This document shows, piece after piece, positions 9,319-18,292 of a stretch of DNA of 64,000 bases. Position numbers and translations under genes: made by a program. Source of the DNA: Sphingomonas sp. HDW15A (GTDB lineage Bacteria > Pseudomonadota > Alphaproteobacteria > Sphingomonadales > Sphingomonadaceae); the NCBI RefSeq assembly GCF_011301715.1, contig NZ_CP049870.1, positions 868,001 through 932,000 on the forward strand, written 5' to 3'. Every line of letters begins with the position of its first letter. Positions within the stretch are counted from its first letter, which is position 1. The notes beneath the pieces are model-generated. The model was not told the DNA's origin and searched no databases. It worked only from the letters and a program-made list of their open reading frames with translations.

Positions 9319-10262
9319 CTGGTCCGCGAGTCTCGGTGGTAATGGCGGCCCGAAATGCCATGCCCTTTCTCGCCGAGGGTGTGCAATCGATCCTTGATCA
9401 GACGCTCGCCGACTGGGAATTGCTAATAGGGGACGACTGCTCAACCGACGGAACTTCCGACTTCATTGCAACGCTTCCGACTGACCCCCGAATTCGCTAC
9501 TTTCGTAACACCCCGGCGCTTGGGCTTATCGGCAATAAGAATATGCTGATTGCACAGGCGAGGGGAGAGTTTGTAACCCAGCAGGATGCTGACGACCGCT
9601 GCGCTCGTGACCGGCTCGAACGTCAGGTTGCAGTGTTCGACGCTGATCCCGATTGCGGCATCGTCGGCTGCGGTTTGAAGCTTATCGACCGGGATGGACG
9701 GTGCATAGGGCTTCGGTCCCCGGCCAGTGATCTTTTGATCGAGCCTGGAGCACAATCCGCTTATGAATTCTGGTTCGCGCCAATGATGGTGCGGCGTTCG
9801 CTCTTTTGCCAAGTCGGAATGCTCAATAGTTGGTTTGATGGATCTTTCGGCGAAGACTTCTACTGGGCGTTGCTCGCCAGTGAACACGCTAAGGTCCGGG
9901 TCATTTCTGACCCTCTCTACGATTATCGCCAACACCAAGGATCAGTTACTACCTCCGTTGCCAAGCCAAGCAACCTAGTCATGACTAGGATACTCGAAAT
10001 CCTTGCAGCGCAACGTAGGGCGACCGGCTCGGACGATCTTGCCGAGAAACGTTTTGAGACTCTAGTCGCCCTCGAGCGAGATTTTGCTACCGATCGCAGG
10101 TACATAGGCGAGATGCTTCGGGTCCAGGCTGCGCGTGCGATCGACCATGGAGAACTCGCCACTTCTCGAACCCTGCTCGCCCGGTCGCTTCGGCTTCACC
10201 CGCTCAACCTGTTGGCATGGCGAACGGTCGCTTATTACATTAGGCGTCGTACGGACGCATGA
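9315..10262 (+). CDS. Glycosyltransferase family 2
   Basis: A GTG at 9315 overlaps the previous stop codon (TGA at 9316-9318). The 315-residue protein begins with VSVVMAARNAMPFLAEGVQS, followed by WELLIGDDCSTDGT and the metal-binding QQDADDR motif, all standard for GT2 enzymes. About 100 C-terminal residues after the catalytic core are helical, which suits an inverting transferase of the SpsA-like group. It is the last gene of the four-gene operon that begins at 5827. A 226-base gap separates it from the acyltransferase gene. Confidence 0.87.
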   Translation: MTGPRVSVVMAARNAMPFLAEGVQSILDQTLADWELLIGDDCSTDGTSDFIATLPTDPRIRYFRNTPALGLIGNKNMLIAQARGEFVTQQDADDRCARDRLERQVAVFDADPDCGIVGCGLKLIDRDGRCIGLRSPASDLLIEPGAQSAYEFWFAPMMVRRSLFCQVGMLNSWFDGSFGEDFYWALLASEHAKVRVISDPLYDYRQHQGSVTTSVAKPSNLVMTRILEILAAQRRATGSDDLAEKRFETLVALERDFATDRRYIGEMLRVQAARAIDHGELATSRTLLARSLRLHPLNLLAWRTVAYYIRRRTDA

Positions 10263-10488
10263 GCTAATTACGGCACTCGATAACGTGATCCTTCGTCCTG
10301 CCGATTTTGCCGGTAGCAGTCTCGTCGAAATCTTGGAATTGAACCTCGTCCCGCCGATCTTTCTCGCGGCCGGCGGATGTCTCAGGAGTTTGGCTGGCGA
10401 AGGCCGCGCGTTTAAGCAATGGGAGAGGCTGTTCAATTTTTAGAGTACAGCTATAGACCTTCGCCATGTTGCGTTGTCTCACCCGGCA
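10263..10488. other. Intergenic gap between GT2 and acyltransferase
   Basis: This 226-base stretch separates the GT2 operon from the acyltransferase gene. Frames on both strands are open in part, but none gives a recognisable protein or a good ribosome site. I see no strong terminator hairpin, so read-through into the acyltransferase is possible. Confidence 0.4.
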
Positions 10489-11403
10489 ATGAGCCCAGCC
10501 GCGGCACAAATTAAATGCCTTCAGGCTGGGCGCGCCATCGCCGCACTTGCCGTCGTGCTGCACCACGCTCAGTTGGCCGCGCGGGACTTTGGGGCCGTAA
10601 ACATACCGATGCTCGAGCATGGCTATCTCGGCGTCGACTTTTTCTTCGTGCTATCGGGCTTCATTATCGCGCATTCGGTGAGCGGGAAGACGCTTGGGGA
10701 ATATGTCTGGCATCGATTCCGCCGCGTCTTTCTGCCATATTTACCCGTAGGTGTCGCCTTTGCCCTGCTATACACGGCACTTCCGTCAGTCTCCGCTGGC
10801 GACCGCACATGGTCATGGCTCGCGACGCTCACCCTTTTGCCGATCGGTGATCCGGCCTTGTCGGTGGCATGGACTCTGCAGCACGAAGTTGTTTTCTACG
10901 CCGTTTTTGCTGCGATGTTGGTTACGCGAAACAATTGGCTGCTCATCATCTGGGCCGCAGCGATCATCCTTGCCCCAACTGAATGGCTGCCCTTCAGAAG
11001 TATAAATCTTGAGTTTCTGTTTGGGGTCATATGTCATCGTTGGCAGCGAAACTGGGCAATTTTCCCCCTAGCTATCTTGCCGTTTAGTTTATGGCTCTAC
11101 CTTGGTGCCCCAAGGGAAGCGTCATGGCTCTTCGGAGCGTCGCTCGCTTTAGTATTGCCCGCTTTGCTAACAGCAGAGCGCGGGGGAATGCGGATACCGC
11201 GATGGCTCGTATGGACTGGAGGAGCGTCCTATTCGATCTATCTTGCACATGGCCTAGCGATCAGTGTTGTGGCCCGGATTTATCCCGCCCTTCCGGCACT
11301 GGTGCTCGCCGGGACGTTGACAGGCATTGCCTACTTCCTGTTGGTCGAGCGCCCGTTGCTAAGTTTGATTCCGAAATCCCCACCGAGTTCATTCTTACGT
11401 TAA
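10489..11403 (+). CDS. Acyltransferase family 3 (OafA/ExoZ-like) membrane protein
   Basis: The protein opens with LQAGRAIAALAVVLHHAQ, the conserved Arg and His-containing first helix of acyltransferase-3 proteins. GYLGVDFFFVLSGFII and VWHRFRRVFLPYLP follow, also family signatures. Eight to ten membrane segments span the rest and it ends with the usual VERPL motif. These integral membrane enzymes O-acetylate or O-succinylate polysaccharides. I chose the ATG at 10489; a TTG at 10474 would add five residues. At 304 residues it is slightly short for the family. A decorating acetyltransferase for the exopolysaccharide is the likely role. Confidence 0.85.
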   Translation: MSPAAAQIKCLQAGRAIAALAVVLHHAQLAARDFGAVNIPMLEHGYLGVDFFFVLSGFIIAHSVSGKTLGEYVWHRFRRVFLPYLPVGVAFALLYTALPSVSAGDRTWSWLATLTLLPIGDPALSVAWTLQHEVVFYAVFAAMLVTRNNWLLIIWAAAIILAPTEWLPFRSINLEFLFGVICHRWQRNWAIFPLAILPFSLWLYLGAPREASWLFGASLALVLPALLTAERGGMRIPRWLVWTGGASYSIYLAHGLAISVVARIYPALPALVLAGTLTGIAYFLLVERPLLSLIPKSPPSSFLR

Positions 11404-11466
11404 ATTGCCGACGGATCAGGTCGGGGAGGCCTTGATGCGCGCGACGTCAAGTTTTACTCTGGCCCA

Positions 11467-12219
11467 ATGAATGTCTCGGCGTTTGCGTGGCAATCAATCG
11501 AACGCCTGCGCCGTGTATCCCCGTCTCTTGCCGTCCTAGCTGCCAACCTCGCTGGCGGCGGCCGCTCGTTCCATGTCGACGCGGATGGTGACTGGATTGC
11601 TCGCCAAGATGGAGTGACAATCGCGTCACCCGATACGGTCGCCAAGCGCCTGTCCTTCATGGAGGCCGAAGTTGCGGATTACTTCCTGCCGTTCTACCAG
11701 CCCAAGGCAGATGATGTCGTCGTTGATGTAGGAGCGGGCATTGGCGAGGAAGCGGTAGTTATCTCCCACAAAGTCAAACGTTATATTGCCATCGAAGCCA
11801 GCCCGAGGACGTACCGCTGCCTGTCCAAGACAATTGCCCTTAGCGGTTTACCCGCTGAACCCATCCACTGCGCCATTGGTGACATGAATGGCACAACTAC
11901 TATCGAGACGACCGCCAATCACCTTGGCAACTCCATCGGCCGTGGAGACGCCGTTGTCGAAATGCGCTCACTGTCCTCGCTTTGTGCCGACCTTGGCATC
12001 AAGAGGATCGACTTTCTCAAGATGAATATCGAGGGAGCAGAACAATTGGCGGTCAAGGGCCTAGGTGCTCTCGACGTTCGTAACGCGGCAATTTCGTGTC
12101 ACGACTTTATCAACATGGAAACCAAGCAGGCCGTCAAAGCAGCCATGTGTGACTTTCGTCAGTTGCCTCGCCGTCACCACCTGCCGTGGATCAACGATAC
12201 ACTGTATTTTACTCGCTGA
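11467..12219 (+). CDS. FkbM family methyltransferase
   Basis: This 250-residue protein has the FkbM-type SAM-binding core: VVVDVGAGIGEEAV near residue 80, then YIAIEASPRTYRCL, and the downstream IDFLKMNIEGAEQLAVKG segment characteristic of the family. Family members O-methylate sugars or polyketides. In this locus, O-methylation of a sugar in the polysaccharide is likely (inference). It follows the acyltransferase by 63 bases on the same strand, so both modify the polymer and may be co-transcribed. The 5' third (residues 1-65) is variable, as in homologues. Confidence 0.83.
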   Translation: MNVSAFAWQSIERLRRVSPSLAVLAANLAGGGRSFHVDADGDWIARQDGVTIASPDTVAKRLSFMEAEVADYFLPFYQPKADDVVVDVGAGIGEEAVVISHKVKRYIAIEASPRTYRCLSKTIALSGLPAEPIHCAIGDMNGTTTIETTANHLGNSIGRGDAVVEMRSLSSLCADLGIKRIDFLKMNIEGAEQLAVKGLGALDVRNAAISCHDFINMETKQAVKAAMCDFRQLPRRHHLPWINDTLYFTR

Positions 12220-12783
12220 TTAGCGGACGAACTTTCCGCTGCAGTAAACTCCGCGAGCTAAGCTCACTATAGCGAAGTTAAGGTTCCACTCCACCCTTGT
12301 CGCGCTGCTTTCCGTCCACCAATTCGACATACGCAGCGAAGCAAAGCCGGTCCGGCGGGAAGCGCGTCATTACTTCGCGAGCGCGGGCTCGCGTTAGGAT
12401 GCTCGCCCTGGTCTCAGCGCCGGCGATGGCGAGTGGGCAGCGAAGATGTCCGGCATAGATGCCGCCACTCAGAGCGCCGCCCAAAACAAGACTCGAAACG
12501 ACGGAGCCGAAACAGGCTTCTCGTTCGATCGGACAAGGAGTTGCCGATTTTCCTGTAAAGGAGAGACTGGTTTTCATCACAGAGGGGATCCGCCGCCGGG
12601 CTCCGAAATCAGCCAGCTGAGCGTTGCAGGCTCAAAAATTGAAGACGACGTACACCTATTTTCCAAATGACCGGCAAGCAGTATTCTCAAACTCACGGGA
12701 GACATCGGCTTCACACCTCTACAGCCGGTTTGGGTCATCCTTGCTTCACTATCTGTAAACCAGATTCATCGAGGCAGAGCGGA
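12220..12783. other. 564-base region with one doubtful reading frame
   Basis: This gap lies between the convergent FkbM and Wzc genes. Apart from the weak minus-strand frame at 12278-12577, listed separately, I see no gene, no strong hairpin and no repeat. The part next to the Wzc stop (about 12600-12780) has lower GC than its surroundings and no coding signal. Confidence 0.4.
12278..12577 (-). CDS. Small hypothetical protein (doubtful)
   Basis: An ATG at 12577 opens a 99-residue frame in an otherwise empty region. The middle contains a hydrophobic segment (SVVSSLVLGGALSGGIYAGHL) that could be one membrane helix or a signal anchor. The tail is charged and ends KQRDKGGVEP. Codon choice over the last two thirds is GC3-rich like real genes here, but the first 15 codons are not, and no Shine-Dalgarno is evident. 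I do not recognise a family. It could be a small membrane protein of the polysaccharide locus, a decayed gene, or chance. Confidence 0.3.
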   Translation of the reverse strand: MKTSLSFTGKSATPCPIEREACFGSVVSSLVLGGALSGGIYAGHLRCPLAIAGAETRASILTRARAREVMTRFPPDRLCFAAYVELVDGKQRDKGGVEP

Positions 12784-14979
12784 CTAGCTGTTCGACTGCT
12801 GGGTAATCAAAATCAGATCATCGCGGTTATCACCAATCGAACTATAACGATAACTATAGCCGTAGCTGCTTGCCTCTTCCGTGGACTTCGTCAGCACAAC
12901 ACCGAGAATATTCGCTCCCGCAGAACTGAGGCGATGAATCACTTCCTTTGCAGCCTTAGTCCGCGTGCGCCCGGACTCGACGACCAGCGCCACGTGCTCG
13001 GCCGCACTCGCGAGAAGGACGGCGTCCGCCAGCCCGAGCATTGGAGGGCCGTCGATGATGATACGGTCAAACTCGCGCCCCGCTTCTACGAGGATTTTGG
13101 CGAAGCGCGGCGAAGACAACAAATCCGCAGGATTGGGGGGCGTCGGTCCGCAGGGAAGCAGCCAAAGATTTTCGAACTGTGTCTCGTGTAAATGTCCGCG
13201 AATTGATTCCTCGTTCGTGAGGAGTTTTGTCAGACCGCGTCCGGACGACTGCGTCTTGAAAATTGGACGACGGAGATCGGCGTCGATCAGAAGGACTTTT
13301 TCTCCGCGACGTGCGAGATTTTGGGCAATCGCAAATGCGCTTGACGATTTCCCTTCCGCCGGCGTTGTACTCGTCAGCAACAGTGTGCGCGGCGTACCGT
13401 GGTCAGTCGAGAAGCGCAGTGCCGCAAGGACCGCGGAATAGGCTTCGGCGATCCCAGAAGCTTCGTCGGCAAGATCACTGACGATTGAGCCATCCCCTTT
13501 TCGTTTGGGGATAACGCCAAGGCAGGAGAGGCCGAGTCTCGTGCGGACATCTTCCCGCGTTTTTAGAACGTCATGGAGCAGGTCGAGAAGGACCGCCAAC
13601 GCAATGCCGGCGAGAAGTCCCAAGCCTATTCCGGCGAGGAGGTTCAGAAGCGGGTTGGGCTTGAATGGGCCTCCAGGAACCTGGGCGCGGTCAACGATCG
13701 ATACTGGAGAATCGCCGATGCCGCCCGCGACACCGACCTCCTTATACCGCTGCAAGAGAGCGTCATAGAGACTGCGGTTGGTGTCCACGTCGCGCTGCAG
13801 AATGTTGTACTGGATACTGCGGCCCCGAAGGTCTAGCACCGAGCCCCGAAGCTGATTGACCCGCGAGCGAAGGGCGTTCTCGGAAGCGACGGCGGCACGG
13901 TACGCTGCGAGGAGGGTGGTTGCCTGACCACCAGCAACGCGGGACTGTTCAGCCGAAATCTGACGATTCAGCTCGTCAATCCGCGACTTTAACGCCACCA
14001 TATCCGGGTGCTCTGGCTTCAGGAGGGTGCGCTTTTCCTGGTACTCTGCTTCCAGCGCGGCGAGAGTTCCCCTAAGTGCCGATGTGCTTTGCGTCGCTTC
14101 GGCGGACCCACCGGCGAGCCGAGCTTGCTGATAGGCGCCCTGAGCCGCGATGCGGCGTGCAGTCGCTTCAGCCAAGGCGGAATTCAACGCGACCAGGGAC
14201 GCGCCCTGAAGAGAGTTGGCATCGCTGTTTGAGTTCGTATCTTCACCCGATGCCGTGTTGATAATGCCTTGTGACTGCGCGTAGCTGACAAGCGCGCGCT
14301 CCGATTTCTCAAGCTCACCACGGGTCTTGTTTAGTTGTCGCTGCAGGAACTCACGGGCGTAGTTCGAGGCATCGTAGCGCCGCTGGAGATTGGAATCGAT
14401 AAAAGCATCAGCGATACCGTTGGCCACCATGGCCGCGATCTGCGGATCGTCGGCGGTAAAGGTGTAATTGATGAGCTGCCCTTCCTTGGGCATCTCAACT
14501 CCTATTCCACCAGCGACCTTCGCGCCGGCCGCCTTCAGTCGGCTTTCCGGATCACCGCTTTGGTCAACAAAGGCGGCGTTTGCCGCCAGGTTCAGGTCCT
14601 GGGCAACGCGCTCGCCAAGGCTCTGGCTCTTGAGCAAGCCGACCTGCGTAGCGATGAAGTCCCAGGTGCCGACCTGCTGCGCGCCAGTTGAACGTTCTTC
14701 GTCCTCAAGGACTTCCACCCGCGGCGGATTTACCTCGAGCACGGCTCCCGCCCGATAGAGCGGCTTCGTCAGCAGTGTGTACAGGATCGCGAGAGCAGCG
14801 CCGGCTAAGACCGCCGCGAGGATGAGCTTCCATCGCTCTCGAACGATCCGGATGAGGTTGGCCAAGTCCAGGCCGCTTTCCTGAGCCTGCTCGTTAAAAT
14901 GCATTCCTTGGCCCCTGACGGGCCCAAAGGGCTCAGGCATCGAGGGCCGTTCGTAATTCGCGGGGAGGTTGGTGTTCAC
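12784..14979 (-). CDS. Polysaccharide co-polymerase and tyrosine autokinase (Wzc/GumC-CpsD type)
   Basis: This 731-residue protein fuses a Wzz/GumC chain-length domain (one membrane helix near residues 50-72, a long periplasmic coiled coil at about 190-410, a second helix near 445-465) to a bacterial tyrosine kinase domain. The kinase has Walker A TPAEGKSS, Walker A' VLLIDADLRRP and Walker B FDRIIIDGPP. The C-terminus is a tyrosine cluster (SYGYSYRYSS), the usual autophosphorylation site. Such proteins set chain length and couple polymerisation to export through the Wza channel. It is the last gene of a unit with a glycosyltransferase, phosphatase and the export lipoprotein; only 14 bases separate it from the latter. 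Confidence 0.92.
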   Translation of the reverse strand: MNTNLPANYERPSMPEPFGPVRGQGMHFNEQAQESGLDLANLIRIVRERWKLILAAVLAGAALAILYTLLTKPLYRAGAVLEVNPPRVEVLEDEERSTGAQQVGTWDFIATQVGLLKSQSLGERVAQDLNLAANAAFVDQSGDPESRLKAAGAKVAGGIGVEMPKEGQLINYTFTADDPQIAAMVANGIADAFIDSNLQRRYDASNYAREFLQRQLNKTRGELEKSERALVSYAQSQGIINTASGEDTNSNSDANSLQGASLVALNSALAEATARRIAAQGAYQQARLAGGSAEATQSTSALRGTLAALEAEYQEKRTLLKPEHPDMVALKSRIDELNRQISAEQSRVAGGQATTLLAAYRAAVASENALRSRVNQLRGSVLDLRGRSIQYNILQRDVDTNRSLYDALLQRYKEVGVAGGIGDSPVSIVDRAQVPGGPFKPNPLLNLLAGIGLGLLAGIALAVLLDLLHDVLKTREDVRTRLGLSCLGVIPKRKGDGSIVSDLADEASGIAEAYSAVLAALRFSTDHGTPRTLLLTSTTPAEGKSSSAFAIAQNLARRGEKVLLIDADLRRPIFKTQSSGRGLTKLLTNEESIRGHLHETQFENLWLLPCGPTPPNPADLLSSPRFAKILVEAGREFDRIIIDGPPMLGLADAVLLASAAEHVALVVESGRTRTKAAKEVIHRLSSAGANILGVVLTKSTEEASSYGYSYRYSSIGDNRDDLILITQQSNS

Positions 14980-14993
14980 AAAATGATGTCCGC

Positions 14994-15698
14994 TTAGAAG
15001 GGTCGGAAGATCGAGAACAACGGCAAGCTATTGAGGATCTGTTTTTGCAGGGCCTTGATGCCACTTCCGTCGACGATGATGATGTCCCCGGCATAGACCC
15101 TCGGGTCTGCAGCCTCTCCGCGCCGGATCGCAGTCAGGTCGAATGCTGCCGCCTGCCGCTGGCCATTGATTTGCCGGAAGATTGCCACCCGCCGAGGATT
15201 GGCCTGCTCGGTTACACCGCCAGCTTGGGCAACGGCCTGCATGAGCGTTGTTGCTGCTCCCGCAGGCACCGAGCCTGGTTTGCCGACCGAGCCGTCGAGA
15301 GTGATGCTGGCCCTTGTCGAAGACTTCACGCCGACACTGATGTCGGGATTCTGGAGATATCGCTCGCCGTACCTGGCTTTCAGGCTACGGCCGAGCTCGG
15401 CCGTCGTAAGATCCACGGCCTTCACATTGCCCACCAGTGGCATCGAGATCTGCCCGGTCAAATCGACATCATAATCGCCTGAGAGATCCGGCATCTTGAA
15501 TACTTTCACCGTCAGCGTGTCCAACGGAGCGATGCGGTAATCTTCCGCAAGGGTAAGTGGCTGCGGGCGGTCCGGCGTGCCGAAATCCGATACGTTGTAG
15601 GGTATCGGCCCGCCGCGCCTGTCAGCGCAGGATGCCAGCAGAACTAAGGCCACGAGGAGTGATACGCGCGTTACAGACATAGATCTCATCCAACTCAT
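14994..15698 (-). CDS. Polysaccharide export outer-membrane lipoprotein (Wza/GumB/ExoF type)
   Basis: The 234-residue protein has a type II signal with lipobox LLASC, giving a lipidated Cys at about residue 24. A Poly_export domain follows (YRIAPLDTLTVKVFKMPDLSG, then GQISMPLVGNVKA) and a SLBB domain (TLDGSVGKPGSVP). These proteins form the periplasmic and outer-membrane channel that works with Wzc. The length is normal for the short GumB class. The ATG overlaps the stop of the phosphatase gene in an ATGA pattern, so translation is likely coupled. An internal ATG five residues in (MRSMSVTRVSL) is a possible alternative start. Confidence 0.92.
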   Translation of the reverse strand: MSWMRSMSVTRVSLLVALVLLASCADRRGGPIPYNVSDFGTPDRPQPLTLAEDYRIAPLDTLTVKVFKMPDLSGDYDVDLTGQISMPLVGNVKAVDLTTAELGRSLKARYGERYLQNPDISVGVKSSTRASITLDGSVGKPGSVPAGAATTLMQAVAQAGGVTEQANPRRVAIFRQINGQRQAAAFDLTAIRRGEAADPRVYAGDIIIVDGSGIKALQKQILNSLPLFSIFRPF

Positions 15699-16527
15699 GA
15701 GCCATGCGACGCGAACGCGCCGGCGGGGCTGTTAGCATTGCCCGATCGATGTGACCACATCTCGGAATTCGTTGTCTGGATTGTCCAGCGATCGCTTCTA
15801 CGAAGGCCCAGGGCCGTGAGTGTTCCACTCTTGTAAGCGCCGGTGTCGATCCCAATCCGGTAAGGTTGCTCGTCAACTTCCTGCGTGATCGTATGACCGT
15901 GAACGATCATGGCGTCGTGCGGTCCGTCGTGTTGAAGGAAAGGCCCCGGATCCATCGTAAGTCGGTAATGGCCTGCTGGTCGAGGGGTATGCCTGGGCGC
16001 ACGCCGGCGTGCACGAAACAATAGTCGCCAATCCGGAAGCTGTCGTGGAAGCTTCTCAGGAATTCGACGTGTTCGGCGGGGATGGCCGAGCGGATCTGTT
16101 CGATGGCCCGCAAGGCGGGCAGGCGGCGCAGCTCCTTGCCATCCAGGCCGTAGCTTTCGGCGCAAGTGTCGCCGCCAACTCTGAGCCAGGTACCGAGGAT
16201 TCCAGTATCCCCCTCAATGACGCGAAGGAGTGCCTCCTCGTGATTGCCCATAAGAAATACGCAGTGGGTATTCTCGCGCCGATAGCCAGCCAAACGCTCG
16301 ACCACTGCGCGCGAGGCAGGTCCGCGATCGATGAGATCGCCGAGGAAGACGAGAATGGTCTTCTCATTCCTGGTTGTTGGCTCCGCTTCGATTTGATCGA
16401 GGAGTTCGTGGAGCAGGTCGTCTCGACCGTGAATATCGCCGATCGCGTAAACGCGAACGCCCGGCGGGACAGCCGGGACGAATTCAGATCCTTTGCTCTC
16501 GAACCAGTATCGGAACAATCGCTTCAA
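15695..16527 (-). CDS. PPP-family metallophosphatase (apparent single-base frameshift)
   Basis: All PPP metal-site motifs are present in order: GDIHG, GDLIDRGP, GNHE, HAG and, in a second frame, HGH followed by IDTGAYKSG. The first frame stops soon after DLRWIRG. Restoring one base in the run at 15942-15946 (+ strand GGCCCC) gives RWIRGPFLQHDGPHDAMIVHGHT and a 277-residue protein. Its stop then forms an exact ATGA overlap with the Wza-type start, which strongly supports the repair. It probably dephosphorylates serine, threonine or tyrosine. Lying between glycosyltransferase and Wza/Wzc genes, it may act on the Wzc tyrosine cluster (inference). Confidence 0.82.
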
Positions 16528-17624
16528 GCCGGCATCTCTCTTAGGTACGCTTCTGTAACAAGACTCTGATCGTATTTCCGTTCCGCCAGTGCGCGGGATT
16601 TTGTGCCCATCCGGACCAAATCGTCCCGACTTAGATCAATCATTCGCGCCATGGCATCTGCGAGTGAACGTGATGAGCGAGCCTGGCAGAGGAAACCATT
16701 CACACCGTCGGATACCAAGTCCCGGCATCCTGGCACCTCGGAGGCCAGCAGGGGGCGCGCCATCGCGGCGCCTTCAAGGAGGCTGCGAGGCAACCCTTCG
16801 CGATAGGACGGCAAAATTAGCGTGTGGGCCTGCGCGATTATTGGACGCACGTCGTTTACGGGCGGGACGTGCTCGACCAAGCCTTCATCGATCCACTTCC
16901 GCACCTCAGAAGCTGGAATAGCGCTCGGGTTGTCGGACCCGATCTCGCCGAGCAGGAGAACACGACAAGTTTTGCCTTCGGCCCGAAGTATCCTCGTGGC
17001 TTCGACAAGTTCTCTAACGCCCTTGTCGGCGAGTATCCGGCCAATCTGGAGAAACGTGAAGGGTTTGCTGGTTGGTAGCGAAGCGGCCTTAAATGCGTCG
17101 AGATCAATACCTGACCCGGCCACCAACCGTGTCTTTTCCAACTCGACCAGCTTCTCGCGGTGGAAGAGTTCGCGGTCATCCTCATTTTGGAAAAAGACGA
17201 GCCTCGCGCCCTTCAGGGCGATTCGAAAAAGAAACTTCGTGATCTTCGGCAATATTCCGCCTGACAGGAAGGCCGATCCCAGCCCGCTAACGGTGGGGTA
17301 GGCGGGTGTACCCGAGAGCGCCGCCGCCAGGGATCCATAGATGTTCGGCTTGATCGTAAAGGTAAGGACAGCGTCCGGTTTCGCCTTTCGGATAATCCTT
17401 CTGAGCCGGACAGCCAAAAGGGCATCCTCAAAGGGATTTTTCCCGGAAGCGCTGAATTCGAGAGGCTCGAAGGCTACACCTTGCTCAACAAGTAGCGTTT
17501 CGTACCCGTCACGAGCAGCACTCACGGTCACTTTCCTGCCCGACCGAAGTAATCCATCGAGTATTGGCTTTCGGAAATGGAAAATGTTCCAGGCGCAGTT
17601 ACTGACGATGAGGACGTGACCCAT
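16524..17624 (-). CDS. Glycosyltransferase family 4 (PglA/CapM-like)
   Basis: The ATG at 17624 starts MGHVLIVSNCAWNIFHFRKP; upstream in-frame codons add 23 residues of low quality, so I prefer this start. The 366-residue protein has VLTFTIKPNIYGSLAA and PTVSGLGSAFLSGG in the acceptor domain, a pattern typical of PglA/CapM-type HexNAc transferases. The donor domain has FTFLQIGRILADKGVREL and LPSYREGLPRSLLEGAAMARPLLAS. It likely extends an undecaprenyl-linked sugar early in repeat-unit assembly. Its stop overlaps the phosphatase start (ATGA), making it the first gene of the unit with the phosphatase, Wza- and Wzc-type genes. Confidence 0.87.
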   Translation of the reverse strand: MGHVLIVSNCAWNIFHFRKPILDGLLRSGRKVTVSAARDGYETLLVEQGVAFEPLEFSASGKNPFEDALLAVRLRRIIRKAKPDAVLTFTIKPNIYGSLAAALSGTPAYPTVSGLGSAFLSGGILPKITKFLFRIALKGARLVFFQNEDDRELFHREKLVELEKTRLVAGSGIDLDAFKAASLPTSKPFTFLQIGRILADKGVRELVEATRILRAEGKTCRVLLLGEIGSDNPSAIPASEVRKWIDEGLVEHVPPVNDVRPIIAQAHTLILPSYREGLPRSLLEGAAMARPLLASEVPGCRDLVSDGVNGFLCQARSSRSLADAMARMIDLSRDDLVRMGTKSRALAERKYDQSLVTEAYLREMPA

Positions 17625-17802
17625 GGATTCTTGCGTTGTCCTCTTCGGCAGATAGAGTTGCGCGTAGCAACTTATCTGAAAGTTTTCTGCCAATTGCGTG
17701 GTGACGCAACCGATGCTAGGGCCATGCGTTCATGGGTCCGGTGGTGTCAAGGACCCGGGGGCACGGGCTTTCGGCCAGCTCCATCAGGGTAGGAGTGCGT
17801 GT

Positions 17803-18219
17803 ATGGCGGGCATTGGGAAAAAGATTAGTGGTGCTGCGATAGCCCTTGCGCTGTGCAGCAGTTCCTCTTTCGCGGCAGTGGCGACATCGGCGCCCGCTGC
17901 GGTCAATCCATATGCGGTGATCGGTGTTTACGGCTCGCCCGCTGCAGCCCAGGCTCTCTGCGGTAACGCTGCTACGGCTGCTGCTGCCGGCGCCGCTGCG
18001 GCCGCTGCCCAGGCACCGGCTGGCTGCGTGCTTCCTGTCGTTGACGCGGCCCCGGTCGTTGCAGACGCTGGCCCGCCGCCGCTTCCTCCTGTCGCAGCTT
18101 CTGGCGGCATCGGTATCTGGCCGGTTCTTCTCGCACTTGGTGCGCTGGCCGGCCTAGCACTGCTGATCTCCGGTGATGACGACGATAACAACGACGGCGT
18201 TCCGGTCAGCCCAGCCTAA
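17803..18219 (+). CDS. Small Ala-rich secreted or membrane protein with acidic tail
   Basis: A Shine-Dalgarno AGGAG at 17791-17795 sits seven bases before ATG 17803. The 138-residue product has a signal peptide (KKISGAAIALALCSSSSFA), a long Ala/Pro-rich region, a hydrophobic helix (GIWPVLLALGALAGLALLIS) and an acidic end (GDDDDNNDGVPVSPA). Two cysteines flank the Ala-rich block. I do not recognise an assigned domain. The architecture suggests a small envelope protein anchored by its C-terminal helix. It has its own terminator at 18244-18270 and is divergent from the glycosyltransferase operon, so it is probably transcribed alone and perhaps strongly. Confidence 0.8.
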   Translation: MAGIGKKISGAAIALALCSSSSFAAVATSAPAAVNPYAVIGVYGSPAAAQALCGNAATAAAAGAAAAAAQAPAGCVLPVVDAAPVVADAGPPPLPPVAASGGIGIWPVLLALGALAGLALLISGDDDDNNDGVPVSPA

Positions 18220-18243
18220 GCGGGATCATCAACGAATGAAAAA

Positions 18244-18270
18244 GGGCCGCATAAAGCGGCCCTTTTTTTT
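18244..18270 (+). terminator. Rho-independent terminator
   Basis: A seven-base-pair GC stem (GGGCCGC at 18244-18250 and GCGGCCC at 18256-18262) with an ATAAA loop is followed by eight T residues. A run of A residues precedes the stem, so it can also stop transcription of the minus-strand gene at 18293-18679. It closes the small secreted-protein gene 25 bases after its stop. Confidence 0.93.
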
Positions 18271-18292
18271 GTCTTGGTGAGACGCTCAGCCT

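Noticed and set aside
12784..13441. Plus-strand frames over the Wzc kinase domain
   Set aside because: They mirror a clearly coding strand and show no family motif.
15942..15946. Programmed ribosomal frameshift in the phosphatase gene
   Set aside because: The site is a plain G/C run without a slippery heptamer, and the same kind of single-base loss recurs in six unrelated genes.
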